From assembly GCF_023278565.1 (NCBI RefSeq), contig NC_064675.1, positions 6,696,001 through 6,760,000 of the forward strand: DNA of 64,000 nucleotides, given 5' to 3'. Below, one piece after another: positions 35,333 to 47,949 of the stretch (its first letter is position 1; each line of letters begins with the position of its first letter). This DNA comes from Colletotrichum lupini (taxonomy: Eukaryota > Ascomycota > Sordariomycetes > Glomerellales > Glomerellaceae). The position numbers were made by a program, and so were the translations under genes. The notes beneath the pieces are model-generated. The model was not told the DNA's origin. It did not search any database and saw nothing but the letters and a program-made list of their open reading frames with translations.

Positions 35333-37866
35333 CTAAGCTTTCAGAGGGACGATCTCAAAAGGCACGACCGCTACAACACCAATCAGTCCATTGTCGGTCT
35401 TGGGGAGAGTTACCATTGATGAGAACTCTCGCCCAGAGCTCCTGATCTCGGGCAAAATACTGCGAAGGTAGTTCCACATCGTACCCGGCACAACAGCGAC
35501 AACGTGGTTGTTTCCTTTCACCAGGTACGACGTGGCGTCAGCAGTAGGATTGGTTGAGTCCAGCGGAGGCAGTCTGGCGCCATTAACATAGACCGTTATT
35601 GCGTTCAACACAGGCGGGAACTTCATGTAGGCACCAAGGGACGTGTTGTGAGCACTGCTAGTAGTCGATTCCGGCGGCCAGGTGAAGTTTGTGGAGTAGT
35701 AGCCAACCCCAGACGTGTTCGTTGCATATGGAAGATCCGACCATGAGACAAGCTTGCTGAGTTGGTGAGTTGTGTTGCTCTTGACAGCTGTGATGGTTGC
35801 ATCGCTGAAATTTTCTGGAGCTTCCCAATGCTCAAGAACCAGATTCCACGGCCCCAACTCGAAGGAGTCAGGGGCTTGGCTGAAATGAGTGATTTTGTTG
35901 CCGGTCGACGATGTGACGAATGCTGGATCTGAAGACGCAACGACGTGTAATCCAATGCCATCACCAACGGGGCCGTAGCCAACGATGTTCGATGAAACTT
36001 GAGTAGCATGAATGGCTGGATTTATAGTGCCACGGATTGCTTTGTCGGCGAACGCAATCACCATTGTCTGATTTCCTGCGAGTTCGAGTGGGATGATTGT
36101 CGAAGATCCGTTGGTCCGGTAATTGAGAACCGCTTGGCGGGCTCCCGTCCAGAGATCGAAGAAATAGGGAATACCCTTTGATTGAACCACCACTTCTCCG
36201 GTTGCTGCGACCAAGTCACCAAATATGTAGGCGTAGGCGATGCCACTTTCTTTGTCTTCCCTCCATGTGGAATACCACGTGCCGTTGGTTCTCACCCCGA
36301 CTCGTGGCTTGAGACTCAGTTCGTTCAGCTTCTGGGATATCTCACCCTCTGCAACGTGATGTACGTTCGTGTTATTCAGAAACTTGACCAACTCATTGTT
36401 TGCAGGAGTATGGCCAGTATTGATTTGCATCCCTGAAGGGTACAGCCCCGGCACTGAGCCGGCCACGATGATAGGCAACCCAACTTTCACGAAGCTCTCC
36501 AGCTTCGTAATTGAGAGTTGCGTCAAATTCTGGGATCCGAGGATAACCATGGCTTGATATGCTGCATCTTGGGGCGCAAGCATACCGTGTTCAACATATG
36601 CATTGGGCATGTCAAAGTTGTCCGGTGACAAGTAAGTGTAAGACCAACCTAAGCATTGTCAGTGGCCGGTCTATGACCCAATTTGATCCGCAATGTTACG
36701 AACCTTCATCAATCAAATCTGTCGGCGCGTACACCGTTCCAAAGTTTGGATCAGTAGCAGATTGTTTGTTATAGAATGCGATATCGGCACGTGGAACACC
36801 CTGTTGCTGGATATGCTGCAACCTCGACATGTAACTCAAGGCTGCCTGAAGGCCGTGATTCCAGTCTGGTCTTTTGGGCGAATATAGGTCTGAGACGTAG
36901 AAGATGAATGCCGTGTACCCCGGCCACGTTGTTTGGGGATAGTTGCCGGTGTATGACTGCCCGTGAATAACGAATTGGTTCACACCACCTGCAACGGCGC
37001 GATTCGCGGCAAAGAGCAGCTCTGGAATGGTGTAGCTGTATGCCTTCCCAAAAACCGCGCCAAGTTCGATGGAGACGATCTTTTTCCGCGCGAGATTTGC
37101 TGGACCAGAGAATTGCCGATACCCATCGATGTTGTCGTGCCCCTGAAGACTTTCACACTCGGGAGCGTCAACAAACGGGATCGAAGCCTCCATATCCATG
37201 GGTAGGTTGTAAGATGGCTGGGATGATAGTCCCTTGACTTCCAGACTCTGAAGCCACTGTGAAAGTGTGGCGAGGTACTCTTGGTATCCTGCTGCCAAAG
37301 TCTCACGATAGTCGTTGACATAACCCTTTCCCTGATCCAGTCGGTCCAAAGTGCAGCGCGTAGTTCCTGGGGAGGTGCTTTGGAGATTGATGTTGTTGTT
37401 GCTGAACATGACGAGAGGCAGGTATGGTTTCAAGTCGTATGCGAACATTCCTTGGAACCGTGTTGGAAGCGAGCGGGTCCATGAAATATTCGAAGGAATT
37501 TCGATGCTATCCTCCCATCCTAGGATCACGCCAAAGTTAGCTGATAAGACTGCCACCAAGTTTAGAAGACATCATACCATAATTTCCAACGTCTCTCAAA
37601 AGTCCTTTCAGCTCGTCAGTAAGCAGATATTGCTCCCAGAAGGCCTGCACTGTCCGAGCTCCTTGGGCGCTGAAGTGGTCCACGATATACGACCCATTGT
37701 CCCAAATGGTTTTCGTCGTATTTGATGGGAAGTGAACGTTTTGGTTGAGAGACAGCTTTTCGTAGAAAAAGAACAGCTCGTGGTCAGATCCACTGCGCAA
37801 GGATCTAGCGGGCTTCCAGGATAGTATGCCATCGCCTGAGACACTTGAGGTAATGTCTGTGAGAGA

Positions 37867-37871
37867 TCCAT
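37867..37871 (+). repeat. Target-site duplication TCCAT (left copy)
   Basis: TCCAT at 37867-37871 and 45225-45229 flanks chromovirus copy 2. Keeping one copy restores the hydrolase reading frame exactly. Confidence 0.93.
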
Positions 37872-38080
37872 TGTCAATAGGTGTGTGACATAGGGAAGAA
37901 GCTCACAGAGGCTAACTGCTATTAGGGTCTAAAAGAGGAATTACTAAAATCTGCCCTTCCCTCGAGGTATATTACTAGCGCTCTATATATACTTAAGCTA
38001 CTCTTTTATTACTTAGTCCCCCTCTTTATACTCCCTAAGCTATTTTTTAATTAATAAGGCCTAATTAACAAAGCTTAATA
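37872..38080 (-). repeat. Chromovirus copy 2, 3' LTR
   Basis: The outer 150 bp or so are almost unmutated and closely match copy 1. The last 40 bp, next to the interior, are converted to A/T-rich sequence ending AAGCTTAATA. Confidence 0.92.
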
Positions 38081-39479
38081 AAATACTCCCTCCCCTAGGC
38101 TTTATTTTAAAGCCTATTTATAGTTTATATATATTATATTAATTTTTTATTTAGGAAGTTTTTAAATATATAATACGAGGGTAGGTATAAGTAATACCCA
38201 TCGGCCCGAGTATAGACCCCTTACTCTGGATAATAGCTTTATAATTCTATACTTAAGTCGCTCTTATTTATAAGCCGTCTTTATAACTATTAATACTTAA
38301 GTAGTTATTACCTTACTTTTATTTATTAATACTAACCCCCTTTTAAGCTATTATAATTCTAAATTCCTTTTTTCTTTTTTATTTATAATTATCCTTTTTA
38401 TATATAGTCTCTTATTTTTATTAACGTTTATATTACTCCCTTATTACGTAAATATTATAGCTAATAAATATTTTTTAAATCCCTATTCTTATATACTTCC
38501 CGCGCTTAAGTAAGTCTTTTATAAAGTCGTTTTATATTTATTGCTAACTCGTTTTAATATAAATATAGTTTTTAATTACGGAGTTATTATTATTAGTAAT
38601 AGAACGGTTATTAGTACTATAAGTATACTTAATAATAGCAGTAGTAGCGGTCTATTTAAAAAGCTTAATATCGTTTTTACTTACCCTAACCTCGTACGTA
38701 TATTACTACTTATACGCTATTTATACTAACTATTATAAACTTTTATTAAAAAAAAGAAAAAAGCGAACGTTAAGAAGATCGGGGTTAGCTAGGTACGCTT
38801 ACTCCCCTACCCCGCTTATATTATATATAAAGCGCTCGATTTAAAAACTAAGTATTATAATTAACTAGGTTAGTAATTTATAGCCCCTAGTTCGCTCCTT
38901 TATTTAATATTTTTTTAAGATTTAGTATACGTTATATTAAGTATACCGCGCAGAACTATTTTTATAAAAATATAATAAGTACTTAATATAGTTATAGCTC
39001 TATTACTTTTTTTACGTATTATTTTAATAATATCTTAGGTCCCTAAGTTTATAAAATTTATAGTCTAAACCCTATAGAGCACCGCTCTTACTTCGAACGA
39101 TAACGTTTACGATTTAAAGGTTTATTATTTTATTATTATTTTATTATTATTATTATTTAGGTCGTTAATATTATTTTATAGCTCTAGTAAACTTATTAAA
39201 TTACTATTAATAATACGCAGAGGGCGCTTAAGCGCGCTAATAAAGAGGCCCACTCGACCTTTATTATTAATAATAACGACGATAAAGTAGTTATAAGCTC
39301 TTTTTACGCTATATTTTTATTTTATAACGACGCTATAATCGCACTATTTCGTACTATTTATAACGAGGTACGCTATTTAAATAATATTTTAACTAATATA
39401 TAGTCGCCCTGCTTATGTTCCGTATTCGTAGCTAATTATTTATAAATTCGTCAATAATAAAGAGATTATTTTTTCCGTA

Positions 39480-42400
39480 ACGACCCCTAGGATAATAACT
39501 AAAGTAGCCTTTCTGTACGTAAAGGTAGTTTTTTTATAAATAAAAGCGGTCCTCTTGCGCATTATAAGGATTAGGGAAATAGTTCATAATTAGCGCGTTT
39601 ATACTACTTAATTATAACTATATAGCCCCCTTTTTATTATTATTAATAACTAGTTCGCTACGTTATTAAGCTTATTAAGAACTAGGGCGCGCTACTTAAT
39701 TAAAACTCGTTTTTTATATATATTAATTATCGCTACGTTTTTAATATACTTAGCTAGCTTTTACATATCTTCGTTATTACTATATCCCTTTTACTAGATT
39801 AGGTATTATTACCTCCTCTTCGGCCCTCTATATTATATAATATTTTTTATTTTATAAAATAGCTCCCCGTTTATATCCTTAATAAATAAGGGCTTTTAAA
39901 GGGCTTCCTTGCGGTATTAATACGGCTTAAGTAGGGATATATAGAATATATCGTATATTTTATACTACGTTAATATATTTAATTAATAAGCGACCCTTAC
40001 CGTTTTAATTATTAATTTAATTTTAAATAGGCCTAAATACTTATTAACTAACTTCTAGCTAAGACGCTACTTATTAATATTCTTCTCGAATAATAGTACT
40101 TAATTACCTATTTTATATAATATATCTATCTTAGCTTTATTAACTTATTACTTATACGTCTTACGTACTTTTTATATAAGGGGTTATAAAGCTTTTTAAT
40201 TAGCTCGTAGTTAGGCCGTACGCTCTTTAGTTAAGATATTTTATATATTATCTCGAGCCCCCGTTAAGATTAATATAAAGTATATAAATAAGAACCTAAG
40301 TAGGGCCTTAATAAGCGCTTTACGGATTACTAAGTATTAAGTATTATTATATATAAACTTAGCTAAATAAAGACGCTATACTTAATCCGATTAGTCCTAA
40401 GTATAAAAATAGCGAAGGTACTACTCTAAATATTAGTTTTACTATTCTATTTAACTATCTATTTACGGGTAGAACGTAGTACTAAAATACCTCTTTATTA
40501 TTAAGAAGTAATAAAAATAAGTTTAAAACTTATTTATAAATAACGACCCCCTATTAGAAACGATTCTTCTAAGTATTTTAAACTTAATAAAAGATTTTAT
40601 AAATAAGAGGTCTACGAATCCCTAGGCTATAAGGGTCGTCCTCGTAGTAATATAAACGCTATACTTTATAAATTAGTTTATTATAATAAGTACTACGTCG
40701 TAGGGGCGCTTCTTAATTAATATAGTTAATACGGGTAAGCTTATAATAAAGTTTAGTAATATCTCTTATTATAGCCTAACTAGGGTAAGTAGGGGGTATA
40801 ATAAGCTATATAGTTTATAATAATAAAGCTTCGTCCGCTAATATATTATATAAGTATTAATATAACTTTTTATATCTCTACTTATTTTATTTTAGTAATA
40901 ATAGCGTTTTAGTAGCACTATTATCCGTTTTATATTATAATATTTTATTATAAGTATATTATAATATATTTTAATAACTTCCCTCTTTAGCCCCTTATAT
41001 AGTAGTACGTAGGCATAGTTATTATAGTATAATAACCTTTTTAAGTCGTATACTTAGCTCTATTATTACTTTTTCTTAGCTAAATAAGGCCGTCGGTTCT
41101 TCTTAATTTACTATTTATCTTTTATAAAAGCGTCTTTTTATTAAGCGGCCCATAGTTAACTTATTATTAATAACCCCTCTTTATTAATTATTATTTTAAA
41201 TACTCTTATTATATTAAAGTCCTATAGAACGAGTAGCTTACGATTTATAATTTTAATAATAAGCTTAAATAGCTTTTTAAATATTATATTATAACTTTAA
41301 TACCCTAAGCTTATAGCCTTATTATACTTCTCGAAATACTTCTTAGAGTTCCCTCGAGCTAGAGCTCTTAACCTCTTTTACTTATTTTTTTATATTATTA
41401 TTAGTTTTATTTTTAAAATACTTACTATTCTTTTTACTTAAGAGCTGCTCTTATGGCTCGTCCTTATATACTTAATTACTACGACTTTAAAAGGCTTTTA
41501 TATATTTTTAATATTATAAAGGTCTTTTTTTATTTTTAATAATAGCTCTTCTACTCTACTATTATTATTATTTTTATTATAATTAGGTCTTTATAATAGT
41601 TTATTTACTAAGTTTTTTATACCTAGCTTAAACCTAATCTTAATATTAAATACTACGAGTTTATTTAGTTAGCGTAGCTATTTCCTATTTAGTTTTTTTT
41701 TTATATTTAAGAACTATAAGTTAAAATAATTTATAAATATTATAACCTAATCTCGGCTATAAGTAAAGTAGTATTACTAATTCCTTAGTACGTTTATAAT
41801 AGCTAGTAGCTCCGTATTTCCTATATTATAACGGCTCTCTATATCCGTTAATTTCCTTAACTTATAAATAATTAAGTATTAATTACTTTTAAATAATTAC
41901 GTAATTACTAAGCTAATAGCTCGAGCTAAAGCGTCTATTTATAATTATATAAGTAGGGTAGGGTCGAAATATTATAATATTAGCGCGTTAATAAATACTA
42001 CTAGTAGCCTCTTAAATAACTTTACGGCGGGTATTAGTAGCTTTAACTATCCTAGTTTTGCTTTCCTTAGTAAGTTTATTAAAAGTGCTATTATTTTAGT
42101 ATAGTTATTAATAAATTTATAGTAGAACCTTATAAATCTAAGGAACGTTTATATATTTTTAATACTTTTTAAAAATAGTTAATTTATTATAGCTTCGGTA
42201 CGCGCGGGTTCTATCTCTATACTTTCGTTAAATATAATATACCCTAAGAATCCTATATATAATATATAGAACTCGTATTTATTATTATTTAGATATAGGT
42301 TCTATTACCGTAGTTTTTATAATATACTACGTATATACTCTTTATATACTACGTAATCGTTACTATATATTAAGATATTATTTAAGTATACGATATAGAT

Positions 42401-44500
42401 AGTATTAACTAGGCTATTTAGAACGTTATTAATATGCGCTTAGAAAGTCGCGGGCGCGTTAGTTAGCCCAAAAGGTACGACTAGGTACTTAAATTACTTA
42501 TATTTAGTACGAAAAGCCGTTTTTTATTTATTACCCTTAGCTATACGTATATAATAGTACGCGTTCTTAAGGTCTAGCTTTATAAAAATAGAGGTATTAA
42601 ATAGTCTATTTAATATCTCTTTAATTAGTAATAGCAGCGTTTTATCTTTTTATATAATCTTATTAATTGCTCTATAATTAATATAAAGTCGTAGCTCTCC
42701 TCTTTTTTTAAATATAAAAAAAATAGGTGCTCTTACTAGGCTTATAAAAGGGCATATCTAGCCCTTAGCCTTTATTTTTATTGAATAGTTACGTAAGATC
42801 TTAAGCTTATAGTTTAATAATAAATAAATAGGTCCCTAAAAAATAGGTACTACGTCGTTTAGCTTAATATAGTAGTTATATAGTACTCTATTTAGTAGCG
42901 AGATAGCCTTCTCTTTTAAGAATAAGTTATTAAAGTCTTAGTAACGTAGCTTTTAATCCTTAGCTACGCTTATTAGTATTACGTTACTATTTATAACTAG
43001 GTTAATTACGATATATATAAGTATTATTAAAATTAAGTCGTTTAGTAGCCCCTTTTTTAAGGTATTTAAGCGGATATATTGTTTATAAATTAAATATCGC
43101 TACTTTTTTTATTTTTAATTAATTAATAAGTCGATATCCTCTAGCTAGGAGAAACTAAGGATAAGTATAGGCGCCGTAATATTAGTTATTACGAAGTAAT
43201 ATAACTATATTTTTATTACGTAGTTACTATTAGTAATTCGAAGCCGTAAGTAGTAGCTTTTTAGCATCTCTATTTATTTACCCTCTATATTTATTAACTA
43301 TAGTAATAAGTAAATTCGTAAATTAATATTAAAGTTATTAAATAGACCGATATTAACTACGTTCCTTTTTATTCTTAAATCGATAAGGGCACTTAGCTTT
43401 TTTTATATATAGTTTAAGTATATATAAGTTAGGATATTTAAACGCCGCCCTTATTAATTACTAACTACTCTCTTTATTAAAATAGTATTCGAGCTCGTTA
43501 TTAATCCGTGCTACTTAGTTAGGGTAAGGTCTAATTAATAACTAGCGGCCTTATACCCCTTCTAGTTATATTTATAATATATAACGCTTAGGTAGCTATT
43601 AATAAGGTACTTAGTTTTATTATAATTATAGTATTATTAATATTACTCTTATAGTTATAAGTAATCCCTGATAATATAGCTAGTCTCTTTATAATTATAA
43701 TACGTAGTATCCTTACTAAGCGAGTTACGGCGGGTCCCTTACGTATTTAACTTATTAATACCCCGGTATTTTCTTATTAGCTCGTTCGAGTTTAAGTTAA
43801 AATATTACCTAGGGGACGTTCGTAGGCTCTTTATTAATAACGAGGATTATTTAATATATCTTATTAATAATACTAATTATAAATAAGTCCACAGAAGTTC
43901 TATTTATAATATTATTATAAGGCGTAGTTCGGGCCGTAGCTTACTTATTAGCATAGAGATCCTCTATTTCTTTATTAAAATATATTTTAGTTCTATCTCG
44001 AGCTTATTAATATAGTTAATAAACTCGTTAACTTTCTCTCTTTAACTTTACGAAGTACTATTTAGTTATATACTTATTACTATTCCTTAATTAGTAAGAT
44101 TAAATAGGTTATTTTATAAAAAGGTCTTTAGTTCTTCTTATATAACTTAGTTTATTATAAACCTAGGGGTCCTTTAGTAATTAAAAATATAATATATTTA
44201 AGAGGTCTTTACGCTACTACTTAAGTAGCTAACTATATATACTATTTTATTATAGTCTATTCTTATTTATTAAGCCTATAAGTCGAAATAATAATAATAA
44301 TTAAAAAGAAAGCTTTATAGATCCTATACCGATTTATTAATATATAATAAGTTAAGAAGGGATAATAGCTTAAATATAAACGTTCTATTTATAATACTTA
44401 TTTAAATCGGGAGGGAGCTAGTAAATAGGGGCTTAGGTAATACGAACTTATTACTTTATCGTTATTCGAGTAGCGCTTTAAATATAGCTTTATTTATCGA
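39480..44500 (-). pseudogene. Chromovirus copy 2 gag-pol, RIP-inactivated
   Basis: Colinear with the copy 1 polyprotein on the minus strand: chromodomain region near 39.8 kb, integrase about 40.1-40.9 kb, reverse transcriptase about 42.3-42.8 kb, protease near 43.4 kb, zinc-knuckle region near 43.6 kb. Every domain carries several stops. Boundaries are approximate. Confidence 0.8.
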
Positions 44501-45015
44501 ACTATCTTCAATCCGGGGGTTTATATTCTCGTTTATATTAAAACTAACGTCCGAGGTTATTATAATTAAAACTATAGCCCTTAGCGCGGGGGCCGGGCTA
44601 TTTAAAGAGCTCTATAAGCGTTCTAAATTTACTTATCTTTTATATAAGCGCTCTTTATATATTATAATAAGGATTTTTTTTTTAATTATCGTTCTTATTC
44701 CTATAGTTTTACTAGCTTATTATTTATCGTTCGGTTTAGGTATTAGCGAGTAAGGGTAAGAGGTTTACTATTTTATTTAAAATTTGTTAATATTTTTAAT
44801 AATATAGTCCTTTTATATTATTATTACGTTATTTATTTTATTATACTTCGTTTTTATATTATTTATTAGGGAGGAGGTAATTCTAAGGGGTTTAATAAAA
44901 AAGAGTTATCTTTTTTTTATTATTATAATACTAACTACGCTCTCTTATTACGTCTCGTTCTTATTAATATTTTAAGCTTTTAGCCTAGTCCCTTTTATAA
45001 ATAGAGATTTTAAAT

Positions 45016-45224
45016 TATTAATAAGTATATAATATAAAGAAAAAGCTTATAAAAGCTAATTATTATTAGGGTCTAAAAGAGGAATTACTAAAATCTACCC
45101 TTCCCTCGAGGTATATTACTAGCGCTTTATATATACTTAAGCTACTCCTTTGTTACTTAGTCCCCCTCTTTATGCCCCCTGAGCTATCCCTTAACCGACG
45201 AGGCCTGACCAGCGAGGCCTAACA
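45016..45224 (-). repeat. Chromovirus copy 2, 5' LTR
   Basis: Begins TATTAATAAG at the interior side and ends GGCCTAACA at the host junction. The outer half is little mutated. Confidence 0.92.
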
Positions 45225-45931
45225 TCCATTTTCCAAAACGAGATCCTGGTAAGATACAGTCGTCGAGCCGGTAATCCCAATGATGTTGGAAGAAATGTTC
45301 GCTCGAGACACTACGACAGCGGACACGACAGCAACTAGCTCACCATCCCCCCAGCCGGGAATTGTTTCGTTGAGAAAGCTGCGATTGGAGACAGCTTGGC
45401 TGAAGGAAACCTGAGGTGTGCAAGGAGTTCAGTAAAATAGACTCAGCTGTTTCCATCGTCGAAAGCTGTGGATGATTTGCAACTACTTACCAAGTCCCAC
45501 TGCAATCCCTCATCATCAGGGTGAGCCGGAATACCTTGTCCCTGATTCGGTCCAAGTGAAAAGTCCATGGTCAATCCCGCCTGTTCATGGGCCTTCAAAG
45601 CTGATGTGAAGAGATTAAGATGAGCAGGAGTACCAAAGCCGTAAGTAGACCAGTTTACCCCGGTTGGGGCTGGCCCAAGATCTCCTCCATAGTTGTAGAA
45701 CGGCAAGAACTCTACGCCCCCAGCCCCAATGTCACCCGCTGCCTTTATGTCCGCTTCTACAGTCCCCGCGTCTACACTAGCGTCTGGAAGCCAGTATCTG
45801 AACTTTGGGCGCTCTTGGGATGGTGGATGGAGGAAGTTATCTGGGGACTGGGTGCAGTCAGAAGCTCGGATGGGTTCGCAATTAGTGAGGAGTAGGGCAA
45901 AAAGGCTAATTGCATGCCGGATTGTGGTCAT

Positions 45932-46862
45932 TCTGAGAATAGTTCTAGTAAATATTGAAGTCTTGTTGTCTTGCACAGCCTCTCGACCAGCAGATTGTGG
46001 AAGAACTTGTCATCGCGATTTAAATAGAACAATGCGCGGGCTAAAACTCAACTATTAACATGACAGAGACACAGCTAGGCGCCAAGTTTGCGAATGTTGC
46101 GTTCGTAGAATGGTGGACAGAGGAATATCGGTTAGTTTCCTCGGGGTAAATAACAACGAGATCGGGCCGCTTCGTGTGATCTTGGGTAACAACAAGCAGT
46201 ATCTAAATGTAGCTCACCACTGACGACCAAAGAGCACATAACCAAGTTCATGGACTAGTCTTGCGTCTGGTACTCGAAGCTACTAACATGATGAAGTTGG
46301 TACGATGTGGGATACACACCTCTGCGCTCAATCGCACGAACCTCGGCACTTGTAGGTAGTCCTCGTACCAAGAACGAGAACAAAGCAAGCATCTGTATTG
46401 CATTGAATCATGTTTGCTAGGGGCAACCTGTCTCAGAACGAATACGCGTATTTTCGGACGTCCCAATTCCAATATGCCCGTTCACACAATCAAGAGACTA
46501 ATGCAGTGCACCTTTGGCTTATGCCGGGGTGCAGGTCGCTTCCATCCATAGCCGTTAGAAATGCGGGGAAAAGAGCGACCAAGCAATTGTTCATAGCTTG
46601 CTGTCTCGGCGTACTTTGTCCCGATCAGAGCTTTGTATTTCACTTGTCTATCAGCTGAAGTGGTCGAAGATAAACATGCGAGCACTCGAGTGATCGAGGC
46701 TTACCGCCGTCACTGCTATGTTGTGGGCAAGTTGTCGCTCAACAGTGCTGGCTCCTATGAGGCTTCAAGGTGGTGTTTTTATGCCTGAAGCCTACCGGTG
46801 CAAACTGATGTGTCGTGTTTTTCGACTATCTCTTTCCTTCAACTTCTACCTAATAATTATCC
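45932..46862. other. Upstream region of the interrupted hydrolase, no gene seen
   Basis: Ordinary composition. It presumably contains the promoter of the hydrolase gene near 45.95-46.1 kb. No supported reading frame. Confidence 0.4.
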
Positions 46863-47603
46863 TCAATTCATTGTCTTTTTGTCTTCTTTTTCTTCTTCTT
46901 CCTCGACTCGCTGTCCTCGAGCCCGCCTTTGCCGTCTTGATGATCTCATCGTCGGAATCGTAGTCATCAAAGTTGATAAAGCCGTCAGTAGGATAGGAAT
47001 TTCAAACCGTTCGTGGAAATGATGGACGAAGTCTGGCTGGAGTTCCCTTCCATCTTGCAGGGAAATCGTAGCCCACTTAACATCGTACTCGTCCAATAAA
47101 ATGTTCCACATATTGTTTCCTGGGGCTGAGAAACCGAACTTTTACCTCGGTAGCCATTGTTCACAATGCCTTTTGCTAAGAAGACCGACAACTAAAACTT
47201 GAAGGCATTTTGTCGCCCTGGGATCTGGTTTGTCACAGTCCCAGGACAGCGCCAATATCGGAGCCGATTTGATGGATGAAGGAAACGTGTCCACCAACCG
47301 TGGTGGAGCTAATTCGTCAAGCGGCATGCTGAACCATTGGGAAGGGAACTCCTCCTTAATGATTTCTCTGCGGAATTATGCCCCCATGAGTATGGCGGCA
47401 TCAATCCCGAGGTATCTAAGGCGCCTGAAGCCCTTCACGTCGGCGAGGGTAATCTCTACTGCTCCCATCTGCGTCATGATACGCATCGAAGGCTCTTTCA
47501 GCGTCTCGCTGATACGCTCCATGGTGGGGCTAGGGGCCTGTCCTGTTTCGATATACACACCACACCCGTCTCTTTTCCTCTCTTGTGCGTAGCGTGAAGA
47601 CAT
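46863..47603 (-). pseudogene. Unrecognised decayed protein gene with two CAA-to-TAA-like stops
   Basis: One minus-strand frame runs from an ATG at 47603 to about 46863 and is broken only by TAA at 47376-47378 and TAA at 47142-47144. Both would be Gln codons if one C-to-T change is assumed. The reading is protein-like (CGVYIETGQAPSPTMERISE ... LLDEYDVKWATISLQDGREL) and ends in an acidic/lysine-rich tail. A neighbouring frame at 47811-47640 (GYEEMIQAELEEIETRTSF) could be its upstream part, joined through a one-base shift at an A6 run near 47658. I do not recognise the family. It may be a silenced resident gene or an old duplicated copy. Confidence 0.45.
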
Positions 47604-47949
47604 TAGGTTGGGAATACGGGAGAGCAAAGCACGCAATTCCCCTAGCCCATTTTTTGCGGCCCACTAACTCCAGATTTCTTCGACGTCGGCTGTATTCCGA
47701 GTACTGTGGCGAGAAAGATGTCCTCGTTTCAATCTCTTCCAGTTCCGCTTGGATCATCTCCTCGTAGCCCAAGTCAACTTGAGCTTGTCCTAAAGCCTGA
47801 CTCCGTATCATATCCTCCCAGAAATCGGGGTCCTCGCCAGTCTCCTTCCTTTCAGATGAGAAGACCCGTGCAGAAAGTTTAGAATTGCCTTGGCATCCTT
47901 ACCTTGCGTGAGCGTCTCTTCCATGAATCTTCCCAGTTATCGACTTCAA

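Larger units (their letters stand above)
37872..45224 (-). mobile_element. Ty3/gypsy chromovirus, copy 2 (7353 bp), strongly RIP-mutated
   Basis: Same orientation and family as copy 1, colinear along its length. LTRs are 209 bp, termini TGTCAATAGG and GGCCTAACA, target duplication TCCAT. Mutation is intermediate between copies 1 and 3. It interrupts exon 2 of the secreted hydrolase gene. Confidence 0.95.
35333..45931 (-). pseudogene. Large secreted glycoside hydrolase (alpha-L-rhamnosidase/GH106-like), split by a retrotransposon
   Basis: Exons on the minus strand: 45931-45491, 45410-45225 continuing at 37866-37578, 37519-36704, and 36648-35333. Introns are 80, 58 and 55 nt, all GT...AG. Without the element they sum to 3048 nt, an uninterrupted 1015-codon gene with stop. 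The ATG at 45931 begins a good signal peptide (to about residue 23). The N-terminal block FRYWLPDASVD ... GAGGVEFLPFYNYGG and the LGPNQGQG segment look like a secreted TIM-barrel hydrolase; the C-terminal third (LGAYMKFPPVLNAITVYVNG) looks like a galactose-binding-type module. Assignment to the GH106/alpha-L-rhamnosidase-like group is from memory of fungal relatives and is tentative. The chromovirus insertion after codon 209 brings a TAG as the second codon inside the LTR. I saw no other lesion. Confidence 0.85.

Noticed and set aside
38541..38729. 62-codon plus-strand frame within chromovirus copy 2
   Set aside because: Low-complexity Ile/Asn/Ser translation of AT-rich RIP-mutated DNA, antisense to the element's coding direction.
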